DNA of 9,490 nucleotides from contig JAGVQF010000110.1 in NCBI GenBank assembly GCA_020051815.1, forward strand, positions 1-9,490, given 5' to 3'. Made by a program: the position numbers and the translations under genes. Shown piece after piece: positions 1 through 8,450 of the stretch. Positions within the stretch are counted from its first letter, which is position 1. Each line of letters begins with the position of its first letter. The notes beneath the pieces were generated by a model. It had not been told where the DNA came from. It searched no databases and saw only the letters and a list, made by a program, of their open reading frames with translations. Source of the DNA: Candidatus Saganbacteria bacterium (lineage in GTDB: Bacteria > Margulisbacteria > WOR-1 > O2-12-FULL-45-9 > XYB2-FULL-48-7).

Positions 1-123
1 CAGACGCCGCGGGAGCGGCTCGATTACGTCGTCGTCCATCTGCTCGATTTTGTTCTCGATCTTGACGACAGCGTTAAGAACCGCATCCGCGATGAAATGC
101 CAGTAGACAGGAGCCAGCCATGA
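1..123 (+). CDS. 3' end of an unrecognised upstream gene (partial)
   Basis: Frame 1 is open from the left edge to a TGA at 121-123 and gives 40 residues ending EMPVDRSQP. The residues read like a normal soluble or helical C-terminus (LLDFVLDLDDSVKNRIRDE). The other two forward frames give Ser- or Arg-rich nonsense typical of shadow frames. The stop overlaps the next start as ATGA (120-123), the classical arrangement for translationally coupled operon genes. That overlap is the main support for this being a real gene. Too little is visible to assign a family or function. The reading frame is fairly sure; the identity is unknown. Confidence 0.6.
   Translation, partial: QTPRERLDYVVVHLLDFVLDLDDSVKNRIRDEMPVDRSQP
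109..113 (+). promoter_or_regulatory. Shine-Dalgarno site fixing the start of the GH26-solenoid gene
   Basis: AGGAG lies six bases before the ATG at 120. An in-frame TGA at 93-95 and the absence of any ATG, GTG or TTG between it and 120 mean that this ATG is the earliest possible start. The site sits inside the 3' end of the upstream gene, which fits coupled translation. Confidence 0.8.
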
Positions 124-3100
124 GCGGACCAGACGCCGTCGGATCAGCCGGCACCGGCTATAAAATAAAAGATTTCACCGCCAGCGGCCCCTTGAGCGGT
201 ACCGTTAATGGCGCCGTCATAAGCCGCGAAGGGGAGAAGAAATTCGACGAAGCGATCGGCCATGTCGACGTCAAAGTTATCTTTTTGCAGATCGAAGACG
301 GCTGGCAGTTCCCCATTGAAGAAGTCAAGTTAAATTGGGAGACAGGCATACTCACTTTGATCAAACTGGAATGTAACCGCAAAAACAACCAGTATCTCGA
401 TTGGTTCAACAGCGGCAGATATAAACCGATCCTGCGACGTTTTTTTGCCGGCGTAAAAGCGGCCGGCGTTCCCGTCTTGATCCATCCGATCGGCCACGAG
501 ATGAACGGCCGGAGCTTTATGGAGCTTGACGATCGGCCCAGCCATTATTACTGGTATCCCTGGGGCGACGCGGGGGATTTCGGGCCGACCTCGGTCAACG
601 GGCCAAAAAAATATAAGACGGCCTATAACGATTTCCTGGTAATAGCCAACGAGGAAAAAGTCGAGAACGCGTTCTATGCCTGGAATCCTCACGTCCAGCG
701 CTTCAATATCGAGCAACAAAGATTTGAAGAAGCCGATTTTTTCCAGTACTATCCGCCCACCGAGCCTGGCTATCCGGCCGATGGCGCCAACAAGATCAAT
801 ATCATTCTTTTTGATTCATATTGCCCCCTGGGGGAACAGGATTGCAGCGGTGTGGGCGATTGGCTGGCCAGAGACATAGTGAAGATTGACACTGAAATTG
901 ATAATTGGAACCAGAAGAACAAAGCCGAGCCAAAAAAACAACTGCGGAAGCTGCCTTACGGCGTTGGCGAAGCCGGAGCGAAACTTGACCGGCAGCTGCC
1001 GTCAATCCTTTCGGTCTTCGACGGCACCCATCCGGTCTTGAAAGCCAAAGGCATTAAGCCGCTCTTAAGTATTTATTATAATGTGCCCAAAGACGCCGTC
1101 TATGCGACACATATAACCCCTTTGAAGGGGGGCTTGATTCCGCCTTTCCAAAAATATCTCGCTTCTCTAAACAACGATCAATTTGATTTTCGCCCAGACA
1201 AACTGGCGGATAATCCCAATCTGGCCCCCTACCCTTTACCGGCGCCGCCCACGCCTCTCCCCAACCCTGACGCCATCAACCGGGACATCCCGCCGTCGGC
1301 CTTTGTTCTGCCGTCGCAGATCGCCCAGCAGGTCTGCCCGCCGCCGCAATCGGCGGAAAATTGTCTTTCCACTTATCCTGATGAGCTCGACCTGCCGCCC
1401 TACGCCCCCCCTTACGGCGCGGCAGTCGACCCGAACGAGCTATCGGTCAAAGAATTGAAACTCGACCGCTCCGTCGGCGATATTTTTGACCGGCGCGTCC
1501 ATCTGCGAAAGCTTAATGAGAAGAAACTCGCTTTACGGCTGACGCGCGGTGATCTGCCGCTCGAGACGGTGGAAAAACTGCTCGAGGCGGTCGCCCGCTT
1601 TCAGGGCAAACCGCTCTCGCCGTTGCCCCATGCCCTGGTCACCACCAAGGCGGTCAACTGGGATATGCTCCGTGATCTGGAGAAGATCTCTGCCGTTTTT
1701 ACGGGTGTCAACAACCCGGGTAAACCGGACTTATACGAGCCCGGCTATCTCGACCAGCCCTCAACCTTTTGGGATAATCTGCTGATTCTCCACCGCGTCT
1801 ATACCCAAAAAGCCATTGAGGAGAATAACCAGGAAAAAATAAAAAAAAGCATCGGGATCGGCCAGCGCCTGCAAGAGCAGATCATCGATCAGAAAAAAAC
1901 CGAAGACCGCTATTTTGCCTCGCCGCAGACCCCCAGCCGTGTTTACGAGTACCCGCGCCTTCTCCTCTCAATCGCCGAGGGTTATTCCCTGCTCCGCGAA
2001 GCGTCTTCCGATAAATACAAGACCGGCCTGGCGCTGGCTGAAGAAGCGCTCAAGCTCCTCAACCCCAGGGGCAGCTCAAGCAATCGCGAATATTACGCGC
2101 TCATCAACGGCATGATCATCGCCGCCGATCTTCACGCCCGGATCGCCCAGCAGTTTATTAAAGAAAAGAATTACGACGCTTCGCGCGACCATTATCTCGC
2201 CAGCCAAAAACTTTTCCAGGCCATTGCCTCGCTCAATCTCAAAGACGGCCGTGGCCTTGAGGTCCGCCCATTTAAGATCGGCGCGGCGGCCTCCAATATC
2301 GAGGTCATCGCCGGCGTGGCCGAGATCAAAAAGTCGCTGCGTCATTCTCTCCAGGCCGGCCACATCACCGATGAAGAAATGAACGCCGGCAGTCATGAGA
2401 TATTCCGGGTGTTGAAAGGCAAAGATCTCCTGCGCCTGGCCGGACTGGCGCTGGAGAATCCCTACAAGCCCTTTAACGAGGCCGGCTACCCGGACCTCTG
2501 CCAGGTCCTGGCTTACCTCGACGCCGGCCTTGACGAGATCAAGAAAGGATCGCCCTACGGCGACAACCGCTATTTCCTCGCCCGGGCCGACCATTTGATC
2601 GCTCTGGCCCTCAAGATGCTGGCCGACAGTTTGATCCTTTCCACCTCACAGAAAAAAGATGAAGCGGAATCAAGAAAGGTCTATCAGGCGGCTCTCGCCC
2701 TGCTGCAAAAAGCCGCCCCCGGCCTGCTGCCGGAGAAATTCAATAAAGATGTCGCTGGTAAACTCGCGCAAAATTACGCCTATAACTCCGTCATGGCCGC
2801 CTACGACCTCTACCAGCTTGTCTACAGCAAAGAAAATGTCAGGGGCCTAATGCTCTCGCTGTCCGACGTTATCTCGACAACCTCTCTGCGGACCACCAGG
2901 GAACTGATAAAACAAGCTAACACCACCAGTAATTTCCGCCTGGACATAGCCAAAGCGCTGACAGAATTAGCCGGCTCGTATCTCGATCAGGGGATGCAGG
3001 TCCTGCGCCAGCCAAACCGGCTCATCAAGCGAGACGACAAATTCGAGGAACGGGCCGTCGACCTGCGGGCCGGCATCGTCCTCCAACAGGCCGACAACGA

Positions 3101-4208
3101 ACTGCGGCTCTCAACTTTTAGGCGGCTGAACAACCCATTTATGAGGACTTTTAAATTTAATACGCCGGACGAACCGCTGCTTGAGGGCAATTTTTACAAG
3201 TTCTCTGTCCGGCCCGATTTCACCCTTCCTTACCGGCCCGAATCAACCACAACCGGCGCCTATAACCTGATGGGGCTCGTGGGTCTCCGGAAAGACGAAG
3301 CAGCTATCGAGTCCCACGGTAAAGAAAACGACGAAGATTACTGGTGGCGGGCGGTGCTCAATAAACCCATTAGCTTCCAGATCAACAAAAGCGATGTTTC
3401 CGTCGCCCGCGCGGGCGGCGGCTGGCAGGTCACCGTCACGCGGCAGGTGCCGCTCGGTCAGTGTAAAAACAAAGATGAAGACGGCGAAAGATGCTATGAC
3501 CAAAAAGACATCTACAATATTGATTTTCCCCGTGTTCAGCGATTGATCGATAATATCGAAGGCGCCGTCAACAACAAGGAGATATCCCCCACGGCCTATC
3601 TTAAGATCGAAGCCGCTCTCCTGCTGGCCGACCTCTATCTCATCCACAGCAAGAACGACCCGGCCAAGGTCATGAAAGAACTTCAGCAGGCCGCTGATGT
3701 GCTGACCCCCGGGATCCGCCAAATGATCGAGCTCCAGCCGGAGCGCAGCCGCTTTCTGCTGGCGGCCAAATTCGATCTCAAACTCGCCATGGCTTATAGC
3801 GTCATGGCCGCCGAATACCAGAAACAAAGCGCCTACGGACAAAGAGACGCCATCCTGAAAAAGGCCGAAATTCTCCTGGACAACGAAGACGCGAAAGCGC
3901 CGGGCGTCCGGCAAAGATTGGAGCAGGCGGCCGCCGCGGCCAAAGAGAAAAAAGAGCCGCCGCTCTTTGATCTCCACGATCTCCTGGCCTCGACTTATCA
4001 TCAGCTGGCGATCGTCAAGGCCGTTTCGCTCAAGGACTCCGAAGAGAAATATCTGAACCTGGCCTATATGAGCCTCTACGCGCAGTTCGCTTACAGCGAA
4101 AATCTGTCGGCCGGCACGCAACAGGCCGTCGACCGCGCCCGGGAACTGCTCTTCGCCTTCGTCCCCAGACCGCATAAGCCAAAGAGAAAGCCGGGAGGGT
4201 CCTTATAA
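120..4208 (+). CDS. GH26-like glycoside hydrolase fused to a giant TPR-like alpha-solenoid
   Basis: Seen: residues about 30-350 carry the hallmarks of glycoside hydrolase family 26 (clan GH-A TIM barrel, mostly beta-mannanases and related endo-glucanases). HEMNG has the predicted acid/base at E127; WYPWG is at 145-149; a Y-x-x-x-Y..FYAWNP stretch ends at 190; LFDSY is at 230-234; and the predicted nucleophile is E284 in GVGEAGA. A proline-rich linker follows (about 366-438). Two blocks of helical TPR-like repeats (about 440-1000 and 1135-1340) flank a beta-rich island (about 1001-1134). The tail is basic and proline-rich (PRPHKPKRKPGG). Six of eight cysteines form close pairs (235/242, 406/415, 1115/1125). 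GH26 enzymes are usually 300-500 residues, so about 1000 residues here are extra. No signal peptide is visible. Inferred role: cleavage of a polysaccharide while docked on a multiprotein scaffold, with the neighbouring barrel protein as partner. Substrate unknown; it could instead be a non-catalytic GH26-fold scaffold. Confidence 0.85.
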   Translation: MSGPDAVGSAGTGYKIKDFTASGPLSGTVNGAVISREGEKKFDEAIGHVDVKVIFLQIEDGWQFPIEEVKLNWETGILTLIKLECNRKNNQYLDWFNSGRYKPILRRFFAGVKAAGVPVLIHPIGHEMNGRSFMELDDRPSHYYWYPWGDAGDFGPTSVNGPKKYKTAYNDFLVIANEEKVENAFYAWNPHVQRFNIEQQRFEEADFFQYYPPTEPGYPADGANKINIILFDSYCPLGEQDCSGVGDWLARDIVKIDTEIDNWNQKNKAEPKKQLRKLPYGVGEAGAKLDRQLPSILSVFDGTHPVLKAKGIKPLLSIYYNVPKDAVYATHITPLKGGLIPPFQKYLASLNNDQFDFRPDKLADNPNLAPYPLPAPPTPLPNPDAINRDIPPSAFVLPSQIAQQVCPPPQSAENCLSTYPDELDLPPYAPPYGAAVDPNELSVKELKLDRSVGDIFDRRVHLRKLNEKKLALRLTRGDLPLETVEKLLEAVARFQGKPLSPLPHALVTTKAVNWDMLRDLEKISAVFTGVNNPGKPDLYEPGYLDQPSTFWDNLLILHRVYTQKAIEENNQEKIKKSIGIGQRLQEQIIDQKKTEDRYFASPQTPSRVYEYPRLLLSIAEGYSLLREASSDKYKTGLALAEEALKLLNPRGSSSNREYYALINGMIIAADLHARIAQQFIKEKNYDASRDHYLASQKLFQAIASLNLKDGRGLEVRPFKIGAAASNIEVIAGVAEIKKSLRHSLQAGHITDEEMNAGSHEIFRVLKGKDLLRLAGLALENPYKPFNEAGYPDLCQVLAYLDAGLDEIKKGSPYGDNRYFLARADHLIALALKMLADSLILSTSQKKDEAESRKVYQAALALLQKAAPGLLPEKFNKDVAGKLAQNYAYNSVMAAYDLYQLVYSKENVRGLMLSLSDVISTTSLRTTRELIKQANTTSNFRLDIAKALTELAGSYLDQGMQVLRQPNRLIKRDDKFEERAVDLRAGIVLQQADNELRLSTFRRLNNPFMRTFKFNTPDEPLLEGNFYKFSVRPDFTLPYRPESTTTGAYNLMGLVGLRKDEAAIESHGKENDEDYWWRAVLNKPISFQINKSDVSVARAGGGWQVTVTRQVPLGQCKNKDEDGERCYDQKDIYNIDFPRVQRLIDNIEGAVNNKEISPTAYLKIEAALLLADLYLIHSKNDPAKVMKELQQAADVLTPGIRQMIELQPERSRFLLAAKFDLKLAMAYSVMAAEYQKQSAYGQRDAILKKAEILLDNEDAKAPGVRQRLEQAAAAAKEKKEPPLFDLHDLLASTYHQLAIVKAVSLKDSEEKYLNLAYMSLYAQFAYSENLSAGTQQAVDRARELLFAFVPRPHKPKRKPGGSL

Positions 4209-4212
4209 AGGA
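4208..4212 (+). promoter_or_regulatory. Shine-Dalgarno site overlapping the preceding stop codon
   Basis: AAGGA begins in the last base of the preceding TAA (4206-4208) and lies nine bases before the ATG at 4222, across a T-rich spacer. The overlap of ribosome site and stop codon suggests that ribosomes finishing the hydrolase gene re-initiate on the barrel gene. No room remains for a separate promoter in the 13-base gap. Confidence 0.7.
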
Positions 4213-4221
4213 TTTTTTATT

Positions 4222-7200
4222 ATGAATGAACCAGTGACATTTAATCTTGACATTCCAGATATTTGCTCCTTGCTCCGGTCCGCGCCGGTCGCCGGCGGCG
4301 GCGCGGGCGAAGGGGAAGGTGAGGCGGCCGCCTGCAACCTCAAAAATGACGCCTACTTAATGATCAAAGAAAACACATTCAATCTGCTCAACGCGGTCAT
4401 TAAATCAAATTCGGGCACTGTTAAAGAATATACTGATGACGCGACCGGTGAACTCCGCATACGCTTTGAAGATTGTATCCTGCCGAAAAAGGTTTTGTTC
4501 GAGCTGCTGCTCATTCGCTGGCTCCTCCTGCGTGAGATCGGCTACAACTGGGGTGTCGGCATGTCGCTCAAGTCGATCGAGAACGAAACTTTCCCACAGA
4601 TATTCCAGTACACGAACGAAAGAGACCTGGCCCCGCTTTTGGACGACCGCCGGTATCCTGATACGCCTTTCCGCATCAATTACTGGCGCGCCCGGATCGC
4701 GATGATCCTGGCCAACGATATCGACAATCCCTCCTCCCGCCGTCTTTTTAGGATGCAATTCGGCCCAGCACAGCCCTACGCTAAGGGGCTGGTTTTTGGC
4801 GTCACCATCCCCGATCTCCCTGACGATCAACCCATGAGCCGCCGGCAGAAATTAGAGCTCTTCCGCGATATCTATGACAAACTGATCGCCCCGAAAACCG
4901 GCAAGATCAAAGCGTTGAACGATCCCCTGGTCGAAGCCGAGGCCCTCATCGCGCAGTACTTCTATGCCGACAGCGCCCCCGACAGCAACCCCAGCCGCGA
5001 TTACAACTATCTGCGGTCGCGGATCGAAAAAGTCATCAACGACACGGCTCAACTCGGCAACATGCCGTTAGGCGATTTCGATGTCAGTCGAACTGGCTAC
5101 TTTCTGGCTTTGGCCGATAAATATATCCCCTCTTACATCCGGGACCGCAGCAATCCAATTAAAAAAGACATAACCAGTTACGACCGGATGCGGCCAGAGG
5201 CCTACCGCTATCGGGCCCAGGCCCTAAAACTCCAGGCCCAGCTGCTGATGATCAATACGCCCAATCACCATCCCTCGTATGTTGAACGGCTGAACCAGAT
5301 TGCCGCTCTCCTGAAGGAGTCGCAGGAACTGGTCAATAAATATGTCATGCTGACGACCAGAGCGGAGAGAATAAAATACAAGACCGTCGTCATTGACTCG
5401 GCCGACAATAAGATCTACAGCGATCTGATCAATGTTCTGGATACGGAAGTCCTCGGCGCCGCCACTCTCTACCAGTTGGGCCTGGCCCACAGCTATCTGC
5501 CGGGCGAAGCAGCGGCGCAGAATTCCCAACGCTATCTTAACCAAGCCCAAAGCATGGCCGAAGATGCCGAAAAACTCCTGGGCCAGGCGGCCGACCAGTA
5601 TCGGGCCGCCATCAAAGATAAGGATCTCCGCCCGATCGAAGGGACCAAGTTCTGGCGCGATTCGATTACCGCCAATCTTCAACTTTTGAAGGCCGAGATC
5701 ATCCTGGGCCAAAAAGACGCCGGCAACGCCGCCTTGGATGTCGCCGCCGGCATACTGAACGGGGCGCTCAACAAGCCCGATTTTCTCACCGCCGAACAGG
5801 CGCTCAAGGCTCGTCTCTCACTCGCCGAGATCGCCGTCCGCCGCAAATTGCCGGAAGAGAAAAAAGTTCTCGGTCAGCTAAGGGCGGCTGTCCCCGTGCT
5901 TGATCCAACCTATGATCCGCTGACCGACACCGACGGCGCCAAAGCGCTCGCCTTATTGCAAAAGGCAGAACAGTTTGACCGGACCAAACTTCTGGCCGGC
6001 CCGGTCCGGCTCGCCCGGGCCAAAGCCCTCCTCGCGCTCGGCCAGCAGAAAAAAGACGAGAAGGTCTTAAGCGCCGTCCTCAAGTTGGCCGACGAGCTGA
6101 TCGCCGCCGCCCGCCCCGACGGCAAATTCGAGCCCTCGCCGGTTTCCGATACAGAATACACGCCGCCCAACAACGGCATCCTGGCCGATTACCAGCTCTC
6201 GACCGCCCTGCAGATCAGGGCCGACGCCTATCTCGCCCTCTCCAGCATCCCAGAAGCCGGCCGCGATTACGAGGCCGCCATCTCCGTCTTCCACTCCGCC
6301 GAAGGGATAGCTCTCAATTACTTCGCGGCGGCCGGCCGGGCCGACATCTATAACTGGACGATGGAGTACGACAAAGCTATCGCCGCCTATGATGAGCTGA
6401 TCAAAGACCCGCGCCTGATCGAAAGTGTGAAACAAGCTGCCGGATTGGGCCGGGCGGAGGCCGATCTGCGGCGCCAGTTCGCCCAGTCCTCCGAAGGCGC
6501 GGATAAGCTGGCCGACGATGTTATCCGCCTGGCCAAGGCCATTCTTGATAAGCCAGAATCCGAGGCCTATCTCAAACGGCGCGCCGAAGAATCGCTGGTC
6601 GAAGCCCTGATCGCCAAGAAATCGACCGGTGTCGCCGAGCTCATCAAGATCGCGGATAAACTGCTCGCTGCCCGCGGTGTGGGCGCCAGCCGCTCGATCT
6701 ATTTACGGGTGATCGAGGGGATGCTCTACAGCCGCAATTTTGACCGGGCGGATGAGCTCTTCGACGCTTTCCCCGAGATCTTCAAGGCACCAGCGGCGGG
6801 CAGTGAAGACGATATTCGCTTCAAAGTCGCTTCGGCCGAGCTCGAACTTTATCAGGGCGACTACTCCTCAAACGCCCTGGAGAACCTGACCGCCGCCCGT
6901 GAAGCGCTCTCCAAGGTGCCCGAGAAGAAAACCGATATATTCCTGGCCGCCCGGATCATCCGGGGACTGATCCTTTATTACAACGGCGACAAGGAGTACG
7001 ACAGTTCGCTCAAAGAGATCGATTCGGCCATGGCCGAAAAGAGCCAGATCAGGACGATCTTCAAAGCCCGGGGCGTCTCGGACCTCAAGATCAACGAATT
7101 TTTGAGCGAGATGAAGATCGAAAAAGCCAAGACCCTAAGCTACGCAAAACGGTTCGACGAATCGCTCAAATATCTCGCCGGGTTAAAGACCGCCGAACTC

Positions 7201-8421
7201 GAGCCGCAATTCCAGGTCGAATATTACCTGCTCCTGGGCAATATTTACACTTACGGCAAAGGCGAAGACGACAAAGGCAAAAAGCTCAAAGCGCCAGTCA
7301 TGGCCCGGCACAATTATGAGACGGCGGCCAAACTGGCCGACAAGCTCAAGGATAACGATCTCAAGAATTATTTCCTGGCCAGGATCCGCCTGGGTTACGC
7401 CCAGCTCGCCATGGAAGAACGCAAGCGGGCGGACTTCCGGCAGTCGCTGCGCGAAGTGGAGCCCTTCCTGCCCGGCATCACCACCCTCTGGCGCCGCGAT
7501 CTGATCGAGCGCGACATGAGCCGGATCCGCCGCGCGATGGGCGATGATTCGCCTATCCGCCTCGGCGTCGAGTATTTCGGGGACAATCATGGCAACAAAG
7601 AAGCTCGCCTCTCGGGCAGCTATGGCCCCACATTAACTCTCACAACCGAGATGACACTGCGGCCCTACCTCAAAACGACGACCGACATAAAAGGGGCGGC
7701 CAAACTGCAGAGCTATTACCTGGGCGCCGAGTTCTCGCCTATCGACTGGGCGGCGGCCGACGCCGACCTCCGGCTGTACAGCCATTTTATCCAAGGAGAT
7801 CGGCTCCCCCAGCAATATATGCGGCGGCACGACATCGGCTTCGGCTTGCGGCTCAATTCACCCTTTGAATACACATTCCTTCAGGGATTGAACAGCTTTT
7901 TCCGGGCAGAACTGTCGTTACCGCATGACGAATTGAGTACCTATTATACGAATCTCTTCTACACCGTCGGGCAAGACAGCGACAGCGAGTATCTCGATCA
8001 GCTCTCGCTCGGCGCCGAATACAGCTTCTACCGGTTCCCCTACAATGGCTCTTTACCGTCACGCCATCGGATCAATTTACCTTCGCTGAAATACGGCCTG
8101 GGCCTGGGCGACCACCTCGCCGTGCGCGCGCGGGCCTCATTCATCTATGAGCCGGGGACCGATTACGAGTGGCAGAATAATGAAAAGGTGTCGCGCCCGA
8201 TACTTAATTTCGGCGCCGGCGGCGGGCTGGAGCTTGGCCTGACGGAGGTTATCCCCTACGTCACGCCGCGGCTCTCACTAAGCTACGAAAATGTTTTCCA
8301 GGACACAAGGCGGAATGGTTCTTCTCTGCCGCTCGAGCAGTATAGTGCGGGGCTAAGTTTCTGGATCGATTTGGGGAATGAAGAACAAATAAAACAACTA
8401 ATAAAACAAATAATAAAGTGA
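4222..8421 (+). CDS. TPR-like solenoid with C-terminal outer-membrane beta-barrel (BcsC/PelB/PgaA-like architecture)
   Basis: Seen: residues 1-40 hold a short Gly/Glu-rich patch (25-34). From roughly 150 to 1100 the protein is dominated by Ala/Leu/Tyr-rich helical pairs. The clearest TPR is near 700-731 (ALNYFAAAGRADIYNW.. followed by EYDKAIAAYDELIKDPR). From about 1113 to 1385 the character changes to alternating polar/hydrophobic strands with aromatic ends and Gly/Asn/Asp turns, for example RLGVEYFGD, YYLGAEFSP, DIGFGLRLNSP, LSLGAEYSFY, RARASFIYEPG, and a last strand YSAGLSFWIDLG. I estimate 12-16 strands. The only three cysteines (15, 38, 85) are near the N-terminus. Known: this order of domains and a length near 1200-1400 residues match exopolysaccharide export porins such as BcsC and PelB. 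Inferred: an outer-membrane glycan exporter working with the upstream hydrolase. Odd: no signal peptide and a repeat-derived tail after the last strand. Not confirmed by any alignment. Confidence 0.8.
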   Translation: MNEPVTFNLDIPDICSLLRSAPVAGGGAGEGEGEAAACNLKNDAYLMIKENTFNLLNAVIKSNSGTVKEYTDDATGELRIRFEDCILPKKVLFELLLIRWLLLREIGYNWGVGMSLKSIENETFPQIFQYTNERDLAPLLDDRRYPDTPFRINYWRARIAMILANDIDNPSSRRLFRMQFGPAQPYAKGLVFGVTIPDLPDDQPMSRRQKLELFRDIYDKLIAPKTGKIKALNDPLVEAEALIAQYFYADSAPDSNPSRDYNYLRSRIEKVINDTAQLGNMPLGDFDVSRTGYFLALADKYIPSYIRDRSNPIKKDITSYDRMRPEAYRYRAQALKLQAQLLMINTPNHHPSYVERLNQIAALLKESQELVNKYVMLTTRAERIKYKTVVIDSADNKIYSDLINVLDTEVLGAATLYQLGLAHSYLPGEAAAQNSQRYLNQAQSMAEDAEKLLGQAADQYRAAIKDKDLRPIEGTKFWRDSITANLQLLKAEIILGQKDAGNAALDVAAGILNGALNKPDFLTAEQALKARLSLAEIAVRRKLPEEKKVLGQLRAAVPVLDPTYDPLTDTDGAKALALLQKAEQFDRTKLLAGPVRLARAKALLALGQQKKDEKVLSAVLKLADELIAAARPDGKFEPSPVSDTEYTPPNNGILADYQLSTALQIRADAYLALSSIPEAGRDYEAAISVFHSAEGIALNYFAAAGRADIYNWTMEYDKAIAAYDELIKDPRLIESVKQAAGLGRAEADLRRQFAQSSEGADKLADDVIRLAKAILDKPESEAYLKRRAEESLVEALIAKKSTGVAELIKIADKLLAARGVGASRSIYLRVIEGMLYSRNFDRADELFDAFPEIFKAPAAGSEDDIRFKVASAELELYQGDYSSNALENLTAAREALSKVPEKKTDIFLAARIIRGLILYYNGDKEYDSSLKEIDSAMAEKSQIRTIFKARGVSDLKINEFLSEMKIEKAKTLSYAKRFDESLKYLAGLKTAELEPQFQVEYYLLLGNIYTYGKGEDDKGKKLKAPVMARHNYETAAKLADKLKDNDLKNYFLARIRLGYAQLAMEERKRADFRQSLREVEPFLPGITTLWRRDLIERDMSRIRRAMGDDSPIRLGVEYFGDNHGNKEARLSGSYGPTLTLTTEMTLRPYLKTTTDIKGAAKLQSYYLGAEFSPIDWAAADADLRLYSHFIQGDRLPQQYMRRHDIGFGLRLNSPFEYTFLQGLNSFFRAELSLPHDELSTYYTNLFYTVGQDSDSEYLDQLSLGAEYSFYRFPYNGSLPSRHRINLPSLKYGLGLGDHLAVRARASFIYEPGTDYEWQNNEKVSRPILNFGAGGGLELGLTEVIPYVTPRLSLSYENVFQDTRRNGSSLPLEQYSAGLSFWIDLGNEEQIKQLIKQIIK
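8386..8421 (+). repeat. 12-bp tandem repeat forming the gene's last codons
   Basis: Two adjacent units, CAAATAAAACAA (8386-8397) and CTAATAAAACAA (8398-8409), match at 11 of 12 bases. A third, degraded unit (8410-8421) includes the stop codon and matches the second at 8 of 12. They encode QIKQ, LIKQ and IIK-stop. The ATA and CTA codons and the AT-richness contrast with the GC-rich body of the gene, so this looks like a recent local expansion or a former non-coding spacer that became coding. Confidence 0.65.
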
Positions 8422-8422
8422 A

Positions 8423-8450
8423 ATTATTACGGTTAGCTGACGATAATAAT
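8423..8450 (+). other. Possible intercistronic hairpin in the AT-rich spacer
   Basis: ATTATTA (8423-8429) is perfectly complementary to TAATAAT (8444-8450). Inside it C8430/G8442, G8432/C8441, T8433/A8440 and a G-T wobble can extend the stem around an AGCT loop, with two single-base bulges. No T-run follows, so it is not a standard intrinsic terminator. It might protect or process the mRNA between the barrel gene and the next gene. Weak promoter-like hexamers overlap it (GTGAAA at 8418, GATAAT at 8442, 18-base spacing). Low confidence that either is functional. Confidence 0.25.

Noticed and set aside
3243..4175. 310-codon open frame on the - strand
   Set aside because: It lies wholly inside the well-supported + strand gene and has no convincing family motif. 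Its residues are what the reverse complement of GC-rich codons would give. Long antisense frames are expected here.
5224..5712. 162-codon antisense frame, with similar ones at 2076-2594 and 7183-7590
   Set aside because: All lie inside the solenoid-coding genes, have Gly/Val/Asp-rich shadow composition and lack operon context.
8423..8450. Intrinsic terminator after the barrel gene
   Set aside because: The stem is mostly A-T pairs and no T-run follows, so it does not meet the standard for a rho-independent terminator.
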